DNA from: Nocardioides caldifontis
GTDB lineage: Bacteria > Actinomycetota > Actinomycetes > Propionibacteriales > Nocardioidaceae
Length of the DNA: 64,000 bases
Assembly: GCF_008087345.1 (NCBI RefSeq)
Contig: NZ_VHIB01000015.1
Location: forward strand, 43,542-107,541
Direction: 5' to 3'
Shown in pieces: positions 43,271 through 51,908 of this stretch. How positions within the stretch are numbered: the stretch's first letter is position 1; the number at the start of each line of letters is the position of its first letter. The notes beneath the pieces were generated by a model. It saw only the letters and a list, made by a program, of their open reading frames with translations, ran no database searches and had not been told where the DNA came from. Both the position numbers and the translations under genes were made by a program.

Positions 43271-44271
43271 CAGTGGTCCTCTCCCGCGCTCGTGTCGTGC
43301 GCGGTCTCCTGGTCTGCGTCGGTGACGGTCCCCGACGCGCTGTGGTTGCTGGTCGTCTTGCCGGACGTGCCGCCGGTCCGGCCGGCGTCCCCGCCGCGGC
43401 CGGCGCGCTCACGCTCGTAGAACACCTGGTCGAGCAGCGAGCTCGAGCCGGCGGCCAGGCGGGACATCACCACGATGTCCACCCGCTTGTTCAGCTCCTG
43501 CGAGCCGGGCTCCGAGGGGTCGACCAGGGGCTTCACGTGGCCGTACCCCACGGCGGCGAGCCGGTCGGTCTCGAGCCCCCGCCTCTCGTCGAGGTAGCGC
43601 AGGACGGTGACCGCACGGGCGGCGGCGAGGTCCCAGTCGCTGTCGTAGTACTTCGGCTTCCCGGGGGCCTGGTTGGTGTGGCCCTCGATCTGCAGCTTGT
43701 CGTCGATGCCGGCCAGGATCGGGGCCAGCGTGTCGACGACCCGGCGGCCGCGGGGGGTCAGCTCCGCGAGGTTCGCCTGGAAGACGATGTGCTTGGAGAC
43801 CAGGCTCACCGTGAGCCCCCGGCCGTCCAGCTTGGTCCGGACGTCGTCGGCCAGCCCGGCCTTCTCGAGGGCCTTGTGGACCTTGTCCTCGAGGGCGGCC
43901 AGCCGGTCGGCCTCGCCGGCCGCCTCGGCGTACTCCTGGGCGTTGCGGGTGCGCATCGCCTGTGAAGCGGCCTGGACCTTGAGCTCCTGGATCTCCGGGC
44001 TGTCCTCGACGCGGTTCGGGTTGATCGGCTCGGCGGCCGACGTGCCCGGCTCCTCGAGGATCGACGACGAGCCGTCGAGGACCGACGTGGACTGCCCGAA
44101 GCCGGCGGCCATGCCCTCCTTGAGCGCGTTGAACTTCTTCTGGTCCACCGTGCTCATCGCGAACATGACGACGAAGAGCACCATGAGCAGCGTCATCATG
44201 TCCGCGTAGGAGACGAGCCACCGTTCGTGGTTCTCGTGCTCCTCGTGCTCCTCGTGCTTCTTCTTGCCCAT
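43270..44271 (-). CDS. motB: Flagellar stator protein MotB
   Basis: The 333-residue stator subunit has a Lys/His/Glu-rich N-terminus (KKKHEEHEEHENHERW), a single helix with the ion-binding Asp24 in SYADMMTLLMVLF and an OmpA-type peptidoglycan-binding domain. The latter shows IEGHTNQAP, then AAARAVTVLRYLDE and NKRVDIVV. The plug region follows the helix. The extreme His/Glu alternation before the helix is unusual. It lies 1 bp downstream of motA. Confidence 0.92.
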   Translation of the reverse strand: MGKKKHEEHEEHENHERWLVSYADMMTLLMVLFVVMFAMSTVDQKKFNALKEGMAAGFGQSTSVLDGSSSILEEPGTSAAEPINPNRVEDSPEIQELKVQAASQAMRTRNAQEYAEAAGEADRLAALEDKVHKALEKAGLADDVRTKLDGRGLTVSLVSKHIVFQANLAELTPRGRRVVDTLAPILAGIDDKLQIEGHTNQAPGKPKYYDSDWDLAAARAVTVLRYLDERRGLETDRLAAVGYGHVKPLVDPSEPGSQELNKRVDIVVMSRLAAGSSSLLDQVFYERERAGRGGDAGRTGGTSGKTTSNHSASGTVTDADQETAHDTSAGEDH

Positions 44272-44272
44272 G

Positions 44273-45043
44273 TCAGGCCGCCTCGGCCTGCTGCTGCTCG
44301 TGGACGGGCAGGAGCGCGGAGAGCTTCGCGGCGACCACGCGCGGGTTCGCGCCGGCCTGGATCGCGAGGACGCCCTCGATCACGACCTCCATGCGGGCGA
44401 CCTCGAGCTCGCCGAGCCGCTTCAGCCGGCTGGCGATCGGGAGGAAGAAGACGTTGGCGCTCAGCACGCCCCAGAGGGTGGCGACGAACGCGCCGGCGAT
44501 GAGGTGGCCCAGCTTCTCCGGCTCCGACAGGTTCTCGAGCACGTGCACGAGCCCCATCACGGTGCCGACGATGCCGATCGTGGGGGCGTAGGCGCCCGCG
44601 TCCGCGAACCACTTCGCGCCCTGCTTGGTGGCCGCCTTCTTGGCGACGACCTCACCCTCGAGGATCTCGCGCATCTCCTCCGGGTCCGTGCCGTCGACCG
44701 CCATGGTGACGCCCTTGACCAGGAACGGGTCCTCGATCTCCTTGAGCGAGTCCTCCAGGGCCAGGAGCCCCTCCTTGCGGGCCTTGTCGGCCAGCGACAC
44801 GACGACCGGGACGACGTCCGCGCAGGACTCCGCCTTGCCGGAGAACGCCTTGACCAGCGACTTCGGGACCGCCTTCGCGTCGGCCATCGTGCCGCCGGCG
44901 AACGACACGAAGATCGTGCCGCCCCAGACGAGGATCATCGGAGGGATCAGCAGCAGGCTCATCGGGCTGCCGCCCTCCATCACGTTCGCCACGAGGATGG
45001 CCGCCAGACCGCCGCCGACGCCGATCACTGTGATGGGGTCCAT
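44273..45043 (-). CDS. motA: Flagellar stator protein MotA
   Basis: The 256-residue protein has four helices, with the MotA signature DAGAYAPTIGIVGTVMGLVHVLENL in TM3 and the matching GAFVATLWGVLSANVFFLPIA in TM4. The cytosolic loop includes EGLLALEDSLKEIEDPFLVKGV. I prefer the ATG at 45043, which overlaps the flbD stop, over the GTG one codon earlier, because AGGGAG is 5 bases upstream of the ATG. Confidence 0.93.
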   Translation of the reverse strand: MDPITVIGVGGGLAAILVANVMEGGSPMSLLLIPPMILVWGGTIFVSFAGGTMADAKAVPKSLVKAFSGKAESCADVVPVVVSLADKARKEGLLALEDSLKEIEDPFLVKGVTMAVDGTDPEEMREILEGEVVAKKAATKQGAKWFADAGAYAPTIGIVGTVMGLVHVLENLSEPEKLGHLIAGAFVATLWGVLSANVFFLPIASRLKRLGELEVARMEVVIEGVLAIQAGANPRVVAAKLSALLPVHEQQQAEAA

Positions 45044-45321
45044 CACTGCTCCCTGGAGACGTCGTTGGCCAGCTCGGTCACGACCGCGAGGCGGCGTACC
45101 GGGGCGGGGGGCTCGTCGTGGACGTGGACCCGCGCGCTCTCGGCGATCACGGCGCCGCGGTAGGCGCGGATCGCGGCGACGACGGCGGAGAGCTCCTCGA
45201 GGACGACGTACTTCGTGCCGTCGACGAGCGTGATGACGGTGTCGGGCGTGCTGTCGACGCGCTCGATCAGGTCGGAGTTCAGCGCGAAGACCGACCCGCT
45301 GAGTCGGGTGAGCGTGATCAC
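45043..45321 (-). CDS. flbD: FlbD/SwrD-family flagellar protein
   Basis: This 92-residue protein begins MITLTRLSGSVFALNSDLIE and contains TVITLVDGTKYVVLEEL, the core of the FlbD/SwrD family of small proteins. In Bacillus, SwrD raises motor torque. Here the family core is followed by an extra 40 residues. It is the first gene of the stator-switch-export-gate block and has a CTCA-N16-GCCGA promoter upstream. Confidence 0.85.
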   Translation of the reverse strand: MITLTRLSGSVFALNSDLIERVDSTPDTVITLVDGTKYVVLEELSAVVAAIRAYRGAVIAESARVHVHDEPPAPVRRLAVVTELANDVSREQ

Positions 45322-45378
45322 GGGTGCACCATCCTTGTGCGGGTTCGTGGCGGACCGTCCGTGGTCCGTCGGGTTGTC

Positions 45379-45406
45379 AGATCGGCAGGGGAGGTCTGGA
45401 CCTGAG
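45379..45406 (-). promoter_or_regulatory. FliA-type promoter of the flbD-motA-...-flhA block
   Basis: On the minus strand the sequence reads CTCA (45406-45403), 16 bases, then GCCGATCT (45386-45379). The same spacing and boxes occur before fliC, flgN and flgB. It is about 57 bp from the flbD start. The -10 resembles the classical sigma-28 GCCGATAA, and the -35 differs from TAAA. Confidence 0.6.
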
Positions 45407-45484
45407 GCGGTTCGGGGGCCGAATCACGGCGACTTCGACCCGCGCCTCCCGGACTCTGCTAGGGGAACGTGGCGCGCGGGGCTG

Positions 45485-45690
45485 GTGTCGAGCCGCCCCT
45501 CGTGGCGCGCGGGGGCGGTGTTGAGCCGCCCCTCGTGGCGCGTGATCCAGTGCAAATGGGCTCTCCGCGGGCCAGTTCTCAGCCCGACTGCACGGTATGA
45601 ACGAGCACGCGCGCCACGAAGGGCGGTTCAACACCACCCCGGCGCGCGCCACGAAGGGCGGTTCGACACCGTCTGACGCGCGCCACCAGG
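45485..45690. repeat. Intergenic repeat cluster R4: two forward and two inverted copies (plus one decayed)
   Basis: Forward exact cores lie at 45490-45507 and 45523-45540, and inverted cores with two changes (CGCCACGAAGGGCGGTTC) at 45612-45629 and 45647-45664. A decayed fifth copy is near 45680. The arms face each other across a 71-bp centre that contains ATGAACGAGC, a motif shared with the companion element in R6. The cluster lies between flgE and the flbD promoter, so it could also end the flgB-flgE transcript. No gene is seen in this gap. Confidence 0.88.
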
Positions 45691-45731
45691 CCGGCCCACC
45701 AGCAACGGAGGGCCGGCCTCGCCTCATCGGA

Positions 45732-46586
45732 CTAGCGCTTGATGTTGACGAGGTCCTCGAGGACCTGGTCGGAGGTGGTGATCACGCGCGAGCTGGCCTG
45801 GAAGCCACGCTGCGCGAGGATCAGGTTGGTGAACTCGGCCGCGAGGTCGACGTTCGACATCTCCAGGGCCCCACCCATGAGGTTGCCGCGACGGCCCTCG
45901 CCGGCGACGCCGAGCTCCGGGTTGCCGGAGTTCGCCGACTCCCGGAACGAGGTCTCGCCGACCTTCTCGAGCCCCATCGGGTTCGAGAAGTCCGCGAGCG
46001 CCAGCTGGCACAGCTCGCGCTGCACGCCGTCGCTGTAGATGCCGCGGATCTTGCCGTCGCCACCGATGTTGTACGACGTCATCTCCACGCCCGCCGGCAC
46101 GGCCGGGACCGCGTTGGCGTCGTCGAGCTGGATGTCGACGAGGCCGCCGGTGGCGTTGCCCGCGGCGTCGAGGAGGTACCCCTGGACCCGGTTGCCGGTC
46201 GGGGTGACGAGGGTGCCCTCCTCGTCGAAGGTGAACGAGCCGGCGCGGGTGTACAGGTTCTCCCCGCCCTGGCGGACGACGAAGAAGCCGTCGCCCTGGA
46301 TCATCAGGTCGGTCGCGCGACCGGTGGTCTGCGCCGAGCCCTGGTTGAAGTTGGTCGAGGTCGCGGCGAGCTGCACGCCGAGCCCGACCTGGAGCGGGTT
46401 CGTGCCGCCGGTGTTGGCGTTGGCGCCCGCAGCGCCGGTGAGCATCTGGCTGAGGGTGTCCTGGAAGACGGTGGTGCTGCCCTTGAAGCCGATGGTGTTG
46501 GCGTTGGCGATGTTGTTGCCGGTGACGTCGAGCATCGTCTGGTTCACGCGGAGGCCGCTGATGCCGGAGAAGAGCGAACGAAGCAT
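45732..46586 (-). CDS. flgE: Flagellar hook protein (FlgE/FlgF/FlgG family)
   Basis: The 284-residue axial protein has the N-terminal rod/hook signature MLRSLFSGISGLRVNQTMLDVTGNNIANANTIGFKGS split over residues 1-37, the middle LMIQGDGFFVV and the C-terminal SNVDLAAEFTNLILAQRGFQASSRVI. It lacks the large D2 insertion of enteric FlgE. By order after flgD it is best called the hook protein. Because no separate FlgF or FlgG gene is visible, it may also serve as distal rod. Confidence 0.85.
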   Translation of the reverse strand: MLRSLFSGISGLRVNQTMLDVTGNNIANANTIGFKGSTTVFQDTLSQMLTGAAGANANTGGTNPLQVGLGVQLAATSTNFNQGSAQTTGRATDLMIQGDGFFVVRQGGENLYTRAGSFTFDEEGTLVTPTGNRVQGYLLDAAGNATGGLVDIQLDDANAVPAVPAGVEMTSYNIGGDGKIRGIYSDGVQRELCQLALADFSNPMGLEKVGETSFRESANSGNPELGVAGEGRRGNLMGGALEMSNVDLAAEFTNLILAQRGFQASSRVITTSDQVLEDLVNIKR

Positions 46587-46619
46587 GGTGGGTCCTTGGG
46601 GTTCTAGGTGGGGAAGGGG

Positions 46620-47234
46620 TCAGTCGAGGAGGTTGCGCAGCTCGGGCGAGAGCTCGGCGGAGGACTCGGAGTCCCCGGTCGACCCGGTGCCAGTGCCGGT
46701 GCCAGTGCCGGCGGTGGAGCCGGTGGTGGAGCCGGTCGTCGAGCCGGTGGGCGTCCCGGTGGAGTCGCCCGTCGAGGTGTCGGAGCCGGCCGGGGCGGCG
46801 TTCGCCTCGCCGATGCTCTTCACCAGGCCGAGCGGCACGTCGGTGCCGTCGATGGTGAGCACGGGGCCGGTCGCGTCGAACCGGACACCGGTCACCACGC
46901 CGGTGAGGGTCGCGCCGGTGGCGTCGGCGTACGACACGGTCTGGCCGACCATGCCGCCGGCGCCGAAGGCGGTCTGGAGCCCGACGAGCTGCTGGGTCTG
47001 GTCGGCGACCGCCTGCATCTTCTCGAGCGCGGTGAACTGCGCGGTCTGGGCGAGGAACTCACTGGAGTCCGTCGGGTTCGACGGGTCCTGGTAGCGCATC
47101 TGGGCGACCAGCAGCTGGAGGAACAGGTCCTTGTCAGCGCTGGTGCTCGTGGTGGTGGTCGGCTTGTCGGTCACCTCCGTCACCGCGTTTCCGCGGAACG
47201 GACCGTAGCTCGACTCGACAGCGGAGACTGTCAA
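46620..47234 (-). CDS. flgD: Hook capping protein FlgD
   Basis: The 204-residue protein has the conserved FlgD N-terminal segment KDLFLQLLVAQMRYQDPSNP, followed by EFLAQTAQFTALEKM, the assembly-binding region. The middle has a beta domain (VSYADATGATLTGVVTGV). The last 50 residues are a low-complexity Gly/Thr/Ser tail (GTPTGSTTGSTTG-type repeats), longer than usual. FlgD scaffolds hook polymerisation. Confidence 0.9.
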   Translation of the reverse strand: MTVSAVESSYGPFRGNAVTEVTDKPTTTTSTSADKDLFLQLLVAQMRYQDPSNPTDSSEFLAQTAQFTALEKMQAVADQTQQLVGLQTAFGAGGMVGQTVSYADATGATLTGVVTGVRFDATGPVLTIDGTDVPLGLVKSIGEANAAPAGSDTSTGDSTGTPTGSTTGSTTGSTAGTGTGTGTGSTGDSESSAELSPELRNLLD

Positions 47235-47244
47235 CTCGTTCTCC

Positions 47245-48498
47245 TCACATGGTCACGTCGACACCCGGGCGGGTGCGCGTGGCGGGTTCCGTGGAGCCGT
47301 GCGACCGAGTCCGCACTCCTCCGGTGGCGCCGTCCGTGGCCATGGGGTTCTCGCCAGCCCGCTTCCGTGCGGTCTGGTGGTCATGGGTGCCCTGCTCCTG
47401 GGCCAGGTCGGGGGCGTGGTCCCGACGGCCCCCGTCGAAGGTGCTGCGCGCGTCGCCGATCTCCAGCCGGCTCGACGTCGCACCGGTCGCCTCGAGAAGG
47501 CGGTGCAGCTCGGGGGCGCCCTGGAGGAGCGCCTGCTGGGCGGCCTCGCCGCCGGCCATCCGGACGTGGACCTCGCCGCCGCGGACGGTGAGCACGACGC
47601 GCACGTCGCCGAGCGCCTCGGGGCTCAGCTTCAGCGTGATCCGCTGGGTGCCGTCGCCGCGGCTGACGAGCCGGCTGACCTCGGGGAAGACCTGGCCGGT
47701 CACCTGGCTGCTGCCCTCGGCGCCCGAGGCGGACGCGGCGGCCGGGGCGGTCGTCGACGACAAGGTCACCGCGGAGGTACCGGCGACCGCGGGGGCGGCC
47801 GGAGCCGGTGCGGCCTCCTGCCGGGTGGCCGGGGCGTCGTCGCGCGGAGCGGCGGTCGCCGGCGGCTGCGCGACGGGCTCGCCGTCCGCGACAGGGGCGG
47901 CCGGGAGCGCCGCGCGCTCGGCGGCCGGGAGCGGCTGCACGTCCGCGGCCTCGGCGCTCGCGACGGCCTCGGCCGGCTGGACGCCCGGAGCGGTGCCGGT
48001 CACGCCGGTCACGCCGGCGTCGGCGTCCGCACTGCCCTCGACGGCGGTACGGGCGGCAGCGGCGACCGCGGCCGCGGCGGCGAGCAGCGGGGCGATCGGG
48101 GTGACCTGCGCGGCGGCGATGATCTGGGCCGCCGACACGACGGGGCTCGCGGAGCCGGGGGTGGCCTCGGGCGTCTCGCCCTCGGAGAGCCCGTCCTCGC
48201 CCGGCAGGGTCGGGATGGCCGGCGACTCGACCGGCACGGTGCCCGGCTGAGCCACGCCGGCCGGGAGCGGGCCGGCCTGCACGTCGGCGGGCACGTCGGC
48301 GGGAACGGCGGGGACCACCGCAGCGGGCGCCCCGTCCGGCGTACCGGCGGCAGCCTCGCCCGTGGCCCCGCCGAGCAGCCCGGCGAACGCGTCGGCCGAG
48401 CCCTCGGCACCGGCACCGGCGCCGGCACCGGCGGCGTCGCCGCCCGGCGTCGCCGTGCCCGGGAGCCCGGGCAGGGTGGGGAGGACGGAGACGGTCAT
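47245..48498 (-). CDS. fliK: Flagellar hook-length control protein FliK
   Basis: The 417-residue protein is mostly Ala/Pro/Gly-rich and disordered, as expected for a molecular ruler. The C-terminal FLG_hook domain carries the identifying motif ITLKLSPEALGDVRVVLTVRGGEVHVRM. The ATG at 48498 overlaps the stop of the upstream peptidoglycan hydrolase. FliK measures hook length and signals FlhB to switch. Confidence 0.88.
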   Translation of the reverse strand: MTVSVLPTLPGLPGTATPGGDAAGAGAGAGAEGSADAFAGLLGGATGEAAAGTPDGAPAAVVPAVPADVPADVQAGPLPAGVAQPGTVPVESPAIPTLPGEDGLSEGETPEATPGSASPVVSAAQIIAAAQVTPIAPLLAAAAAVAAAARTAVEGSADADAGVTGVTGTAPGVQPAEAVASAEAADVQPLPAAERAALPAAPVADGEPVAQPPATAAPRDDAPATRQEAAPAPAAPAVAGTSAVTLSSTTAPAAASASGAEGSSQVTGQVFPEVSRLVSRGDGTQRITLKLSPEALGDVRVVLTVRGGEVHVRMAGGEAAQQALLQGAPELHRLLEATGATSSRLEIGDARSTFDGGRRDHAPDLAQEQGTHDHQTARKRAGENPMATDGATGGVRTRSHGSTEPATRTRPGVDVTM

Positions 48499-49457
48499 GC
48501 GGCACCTCCCAGTGCGGCCATGATCTTGCGGACGTAGTTCTGGGTCTCGGAGTACGGCGGCACCCCGTTGTACTTGCTGACCGCACCCGGCCCCGCGTTG
48601 TACGCCGCGAGGGCGAGCTCGGTCTTCCCGAACTGCTGCAGGTGGCTCTTCAGCAGCCGGGCCGCACCGTCCACGGCCTGTGCCGGGTCGAAGGAGTTGG
48701 TCACGCCGAGCCCGCGTGCGGTCGACGGCATGAGCTGCATCAGCCCCTGGGCGCCGGCGTGGCTGACCGCGCGCGGGTTGAAGGCCGACTCGGCGCGGGC
48801 GACCTCGGCGAGCAGCTTGGCGGAGACACCGTGCTTGGCGGCGGCGCTCTCGAAGAGGTTCTTGTAGGGGGTGTCCGCCGGCAGCGCGCCGCCGGTCGAC
48901 GCCACCGAGCTGACCGTGCTGCCCTCGGGCAGGATCCGTCGGATCACGTCCGGGGTCGAGGGGACGTCGATGATCCGCACGTCGAGCCCGGTGCGCGGTG
49001 CCTCGATCATCTTCCCGTTGCCGATGTAGATCGCGATGTGGTCGACCCCGTTGTTCCGGCTGGAGTTGTCCCACGCGATCAGGTCGCCCGGCTGCGCCTG
49101 CGCCATGCTCGCGACCGGCCGACCGGCCGCCGCCTGCTGGTAGGACACCCGTGGCAGGTCGTAGCCGAGGTTCTTGTAGACCAGCTGGACGAGCCCGGAG
49201 CAGTCGAGCCCCTTCTTCGGGTCGGTGCCGCCCCAGAGGTAGGGGATGCCGAGGTACTTCTTGGCCTCGGCCACGACGGCGTCCCCGCCGACCGGGCTGC
49301 CGGCGATGGTCGCGGTCTCGTCCGCGAGCGCCTTGGCGAAGCCGGCGGCTGCCGTGCCGGAGGTGCCGGCGGTGCGGAACCCTGCCACGGCGGGGGTGAG
49401 CATGGCCAGCTGCGAGTTGATCTGGGAGATGCGTGCCTGCACTTCGGTGACGCTCAC
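48495..49457 (-). CDS. NlpC/P60 - lytic transglycosylase fusion in the flagellar operon
   Basis: Two peptidoglycan hydrolase domains lie in one 320-residue chain. An NlpC/P60 endopeptidase domain (residues about 55-170) has the catalytic Cys in KKGLDCSGLVQLVY and His in VDHIAIYIG. It is followed by an SLT-type muramidase domain with the catalytic Glu in ARAESAFNPRAVSHAGAQG, then LMQLMPSTARGLG and ALAAYNAGPGAV. There is no signal peptide, so export through the flagellar apparatus is a natural guess. The role is probably that of FlgJ: local clearing of peptidoglycan for the rod. The GTG start overlaps fliJ. Confidence 0.88.
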   Translation of the reverse strand: MSVTEVQARISQINSQLAMLTPAVAGFRTAGTSGTAAAGFAKALADETATIAGSPVGGDAVVAEAKKYLGIPYLWGGTDPKKGLDCSGLVQLVYKNLGYDLPRVSYQQAAAGRPVASMAQAQPGDLIAWDNSSRNNGVDHIAIYIGNGKMIEAPRTGLDVRIIDVPSTPDVIRRILPEGSTVSSVASTGGALPADTPYKNLFESAAAKHGVSAKLLAEVARAESAFNPRAVSHAGAQGLMQLMPSTARGLGVTNSFDPAQAVDGAARLLKSHLQQFGKTELALAAYNAGPGAVSKYNGVPPYSETQNYVRKIMAALGGAA

Positions 49458-49921
49458 GAGGCACTCCTCTCCTGCTTGTTGTGCGACTGACCAGAACGGT
49501 GGGCGTGGAGGGCGCCGACGACGTCGTCCACCTCGCGGACCTCGGCGCGACGGCGCTCCTCGGCGCGGCGGGCTGCGCGCTCCTCGAGGAGCAGCTCGAC
49601 AGCGCGGACCTTCGCCTTGTCGTCCTGCCAATGCCGGTGCGCCTCGGCGGCGGCGGTGCGGGCCTCGGCGAGCAGGAGCTCCTCGGCGCGGACTGCGGCG
49701 GCCATCCCGGCCAGCAGCTGGCGCGACACGACGAAGTCGGCGACGGTGCCGTCGGCGGGACGGGCGGCCTCCTCGAGGGCGTGCTGCAGCCGGGCCACCT
49801 CGGTCTCGTGGTGGCGCACGGCGTCGAGCGCGTGGACGAGGGTGATGCGGCTGTCGCGCTCGCGGACGCCGCGGACTCGGAGCACCGCGTTCATCCCGCG
49901 GTCGGTGGTGGTGCGGCTCAT
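49454..49921 (-). CDS. fliJ: Flagellar export chaperone FliJ
   Basis: The 155-residue protein is a continuous coiled coil with heptads, including LVHALDAVRHHETEVARLQH and AHRHWQDDKAKVRAVELLLEERAARRAEE, as expected for FliJ, the stalk-like activator of the FliI ATPase and FlhA. Sequence identity in this family is low, so position directly after fliI carries much of the assignment. Starts overlap on both sides. Confidence 0.85.
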   Translation of the reverse strand: MSRTTTDRGMNAVLRVRGVRERDSRITLVHALDAVRHHETEVARLQHALEEAARPADGTVADFVVSRQLLAGMAAAVRAEELLLAEARTAAAEAHRHWQDDKAKVRAVELLLEERAARRAEERRRAEVREVDDVVGALHAHRSGQSHNKQERSAS

Positions 49922-51222
49922 GAGGCGAGCTCCTGCAGGGTCTGCCAGGTCTCATCGAGCGCGCTGGGGGCGTCGACGTCCTGGCGGAGGAACCCGTCGA
50001 TCTGCGGCATCAGGGCGAGCGCGCGGTCGGCGGTCGGGTCGCTGCCCGCGGCGTACGCACCGATCTCGACGAGCTCCTTGACGTCGCGGTGCGCGGCGAG
50101 GAGGCGGCGGAGCTGGGTGGCGGCGGCGCGCTGCTCGGGCGTGGTCACCGCGCTGGTGACGCGGGAGACCGACTCGAGCACGTCGATCGACGGGTAGTGC
50201 CCCGAGGTGGCGAGCCGGCGGCTCAGCACGACGTGGCCGTCGAGGATCGAGCGGACGGTGTCGCCGATCGGGTCCTGCATGTCGTCGCCCTCGACGAGCA
50301 CGGTGTAGAGCCCGGTGATGCTGCCGACGTCGGAGTTGCCGGCGCGCTCGAGCAGCCGGGGGAGGAGCGCGAAGACGCTCGGCGGGTAGCCACGGGTCGC
50401 CGGCGGCTCGCCCGCGGAGAGGCCGACCTCGCGCTGCGCCATCGCGACGCGGGTGAGGCTGTCCATCATCAGCACGACGTCCTCGCCCTCGTCGCGGAAG
50501 TGCTCTGCGATGCGGGTGGCGACGAACGCCGCGCGCAGCCGCTCGACCGGCGGCGCGTCCGAGGTGGCGACGACGACGACGGAGCGGGCGAGCCCCTCCG
50601 GGCCGAGGTCGTTCTCGATGAACTCGCGGACCTCGCGGCCACGCTCACCGACGAGCGCGATGACGGAGAGCGAGGCCTCGGTGCCGCGGGCGATCATCGA
50701 CAGCAGCGTCGACTTGCCGACGCCGGAGCCGGCCATGATCGCCACGCGCTGGCCGCGGCCGCAGGGGACGAGCGAGTCCAGGGCGCGGACGCCGAGGCCG
50801 AGCTGGCGGTCGATGCGCGCGCGGCTGAGCGCCGGCGGGGCGGTGTTCTCGACCGACACCCGGGGGAGGGCGTCGAGCGACGGACCGCCGTCCATCGGGC
50901 GGCCGAGCCCGTCGAGGACCCGGCCGAGCAGCTCGCGGCCGACCGGGACCGCGAGCGGGCCGCCGGTGCCGCGGACGTGCATGCCGGTGCGGAGCCCGGT
51001 GGTGGCGCCCGTCGGGAGGCAGACCAGGCCGTCGGGGCCGCTCGCGGCGACCTCGGCGAAGACGGGGGTGGGGGCGAGCACCTCGACGACGTCGCCGACG
51101 GCGGCGTCGACGCCGCGGACGAGCACGTGCAGGCCGAGGAGCTCGACGACGGTGCCGAGCACGCGGGGCTGCGCCTCGGTGAGCGCGCGGGAGACCAGGG
51201 TGGGGTCGATCAGCGTGGTCAC
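49918..51222 (-). CDS. fliI: Flagellar export ATPase FliI
   Basis: The 434-residue ATPase has Walker A GSGVGKST at 165-172, Walker B in VVLMMDSLTRVAMAQRE, and the family signature PPSVFALLPRLLERAG. It resembles F1-beta. It powers and orders substrate unfolding at the export gate together with FliH and FliJ. It overlaps fliH by 4 bp. Confidence 0.96.
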   Translation of the reverse strand: MTTLIDPTLVSRALTEAQPRVLGTVVELLGLHVLVRGVDAAVGDVVEVLAPTPVFAEVAASGPDGLVCLPTGATTGLRTGMHVRGTGGPLAVPVGRELLGRVLDGLGRPMDGGPSLDALPRVSVENTAPPALSRARIDRQLGLGVRALDSLVPCGRGQRVAIMAGSGVGKSTLLSMIARGTEASLSVIALVGERGREVREFIENDLGPEGLARSVVVVATSDAPPVERLRAAFVATRIAEHFRDEGEDVVLMMDSLTRVAMAQREVGLSAGEPPATRGYPPSVFALLPRLLERAGNSDVGSITGLYTVLVEGDDMQDPIGDTVRSILDGHVVLSRRLATSGHYPSIDVLESVSRVTSAVTTPEQRAAATQLRRLLAAHRDVKELVEIGAYAAGSDPTADRALALMPQIDGFLRQDVDAPSALDETWQTLQELAS

Positions 51223-51908
51223 GGGGCGAGCACCTCCCGGACCCGGGCGAGGGCCTGCGAGGCACGGACGTCGACGACGCGGGTGTCGGTCTCCACGAGG
51301 GCCTCGCCGCGGTGCAGCGTGGGGTCGGGGACGACGACCGCGGCGCCGGCGAGCCGCGCGAGCTCCGGGTGGTTCGCCTCGGCGGGGGTGACGCGGATCT
51401 TCACGACCGGCTCGCCGGGCATCAGCGCCAGCGCCCGTCGTACGGCGTCCACGCCCGGGGCCTCGGCGACGGCGAGCTCGTGGCCGAGCAGCGCCTCGGT
51501 GAGCTGGAGGGCGACCGTGGTGGCCTGCGACTCGACGCGCTCGGTGGCGGCGGCGAGCGCCTCCTCGAGCTGCACGGTCGCCCGGACGAGCGCGGCGACG
51601 GCGGCGCGGTGCTCCTCCTCGCGACGCTGCTCCTCGGCGGCGATGTGGGTGGCGACCTCCGCCCGCTCGACGGCGGCGCGCTCCTCCGCGGCGCGGCGCC
51701 CCTCGGCCCAGCCGGTGGCGTAGCCCTTGGCGCGCGCGGCGCTCTCGGCCTGGGCGGCGAGCCCGGAGAGGGCGTGCTCGGTGACGCGGTCGCCGAGCAC
51801 GGAGCCGCCCGCGAGGCGGGTCCAGCCGCCCTCGCGGAGCTCACGGTCGGCGAACGCGACCTCGCGCACCACCGGCGCCACGTCGGGCTCAGACCACGAA
51901 GTCGTCAT
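51219..51908 (-). CDS. fliH: Flagellar assembly protein FliH
   Basis: The 229-residue protein is Ala/Glu-rich with an extended helical middle (KGYATGWAEGRRAAEERAAV..., a GxxxG-like start) and a V-ATPase-subunit-E-like C-terminus (VVKIRVTPAEANHPELARL, then LVETDTRVVDVRASQALARV). It holds FliI and links it to the C-ring. The start codon lies inside the end of fliG (20-bp overlap). Confidence 0.88.
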   Translation of the reverse strand: MTTSWSEPDVAPVVREVAFADRELREGGWTRLAGGSVLGDRVTEHALSGLAAQAESAARAKGYATGWAEGRRAAEERAAVERAEVATHIAAEEQRREEEHRAAVAALVRATVQLEEALAAATERVESQATTVALQLTEALLGHELAVAEAPGVDAVRRALALMPGEPVVKIRVTPAEANHPELARLAGAAVVVPDPTLHRGEALVETDTRVVDVRASQALARVREVLAP

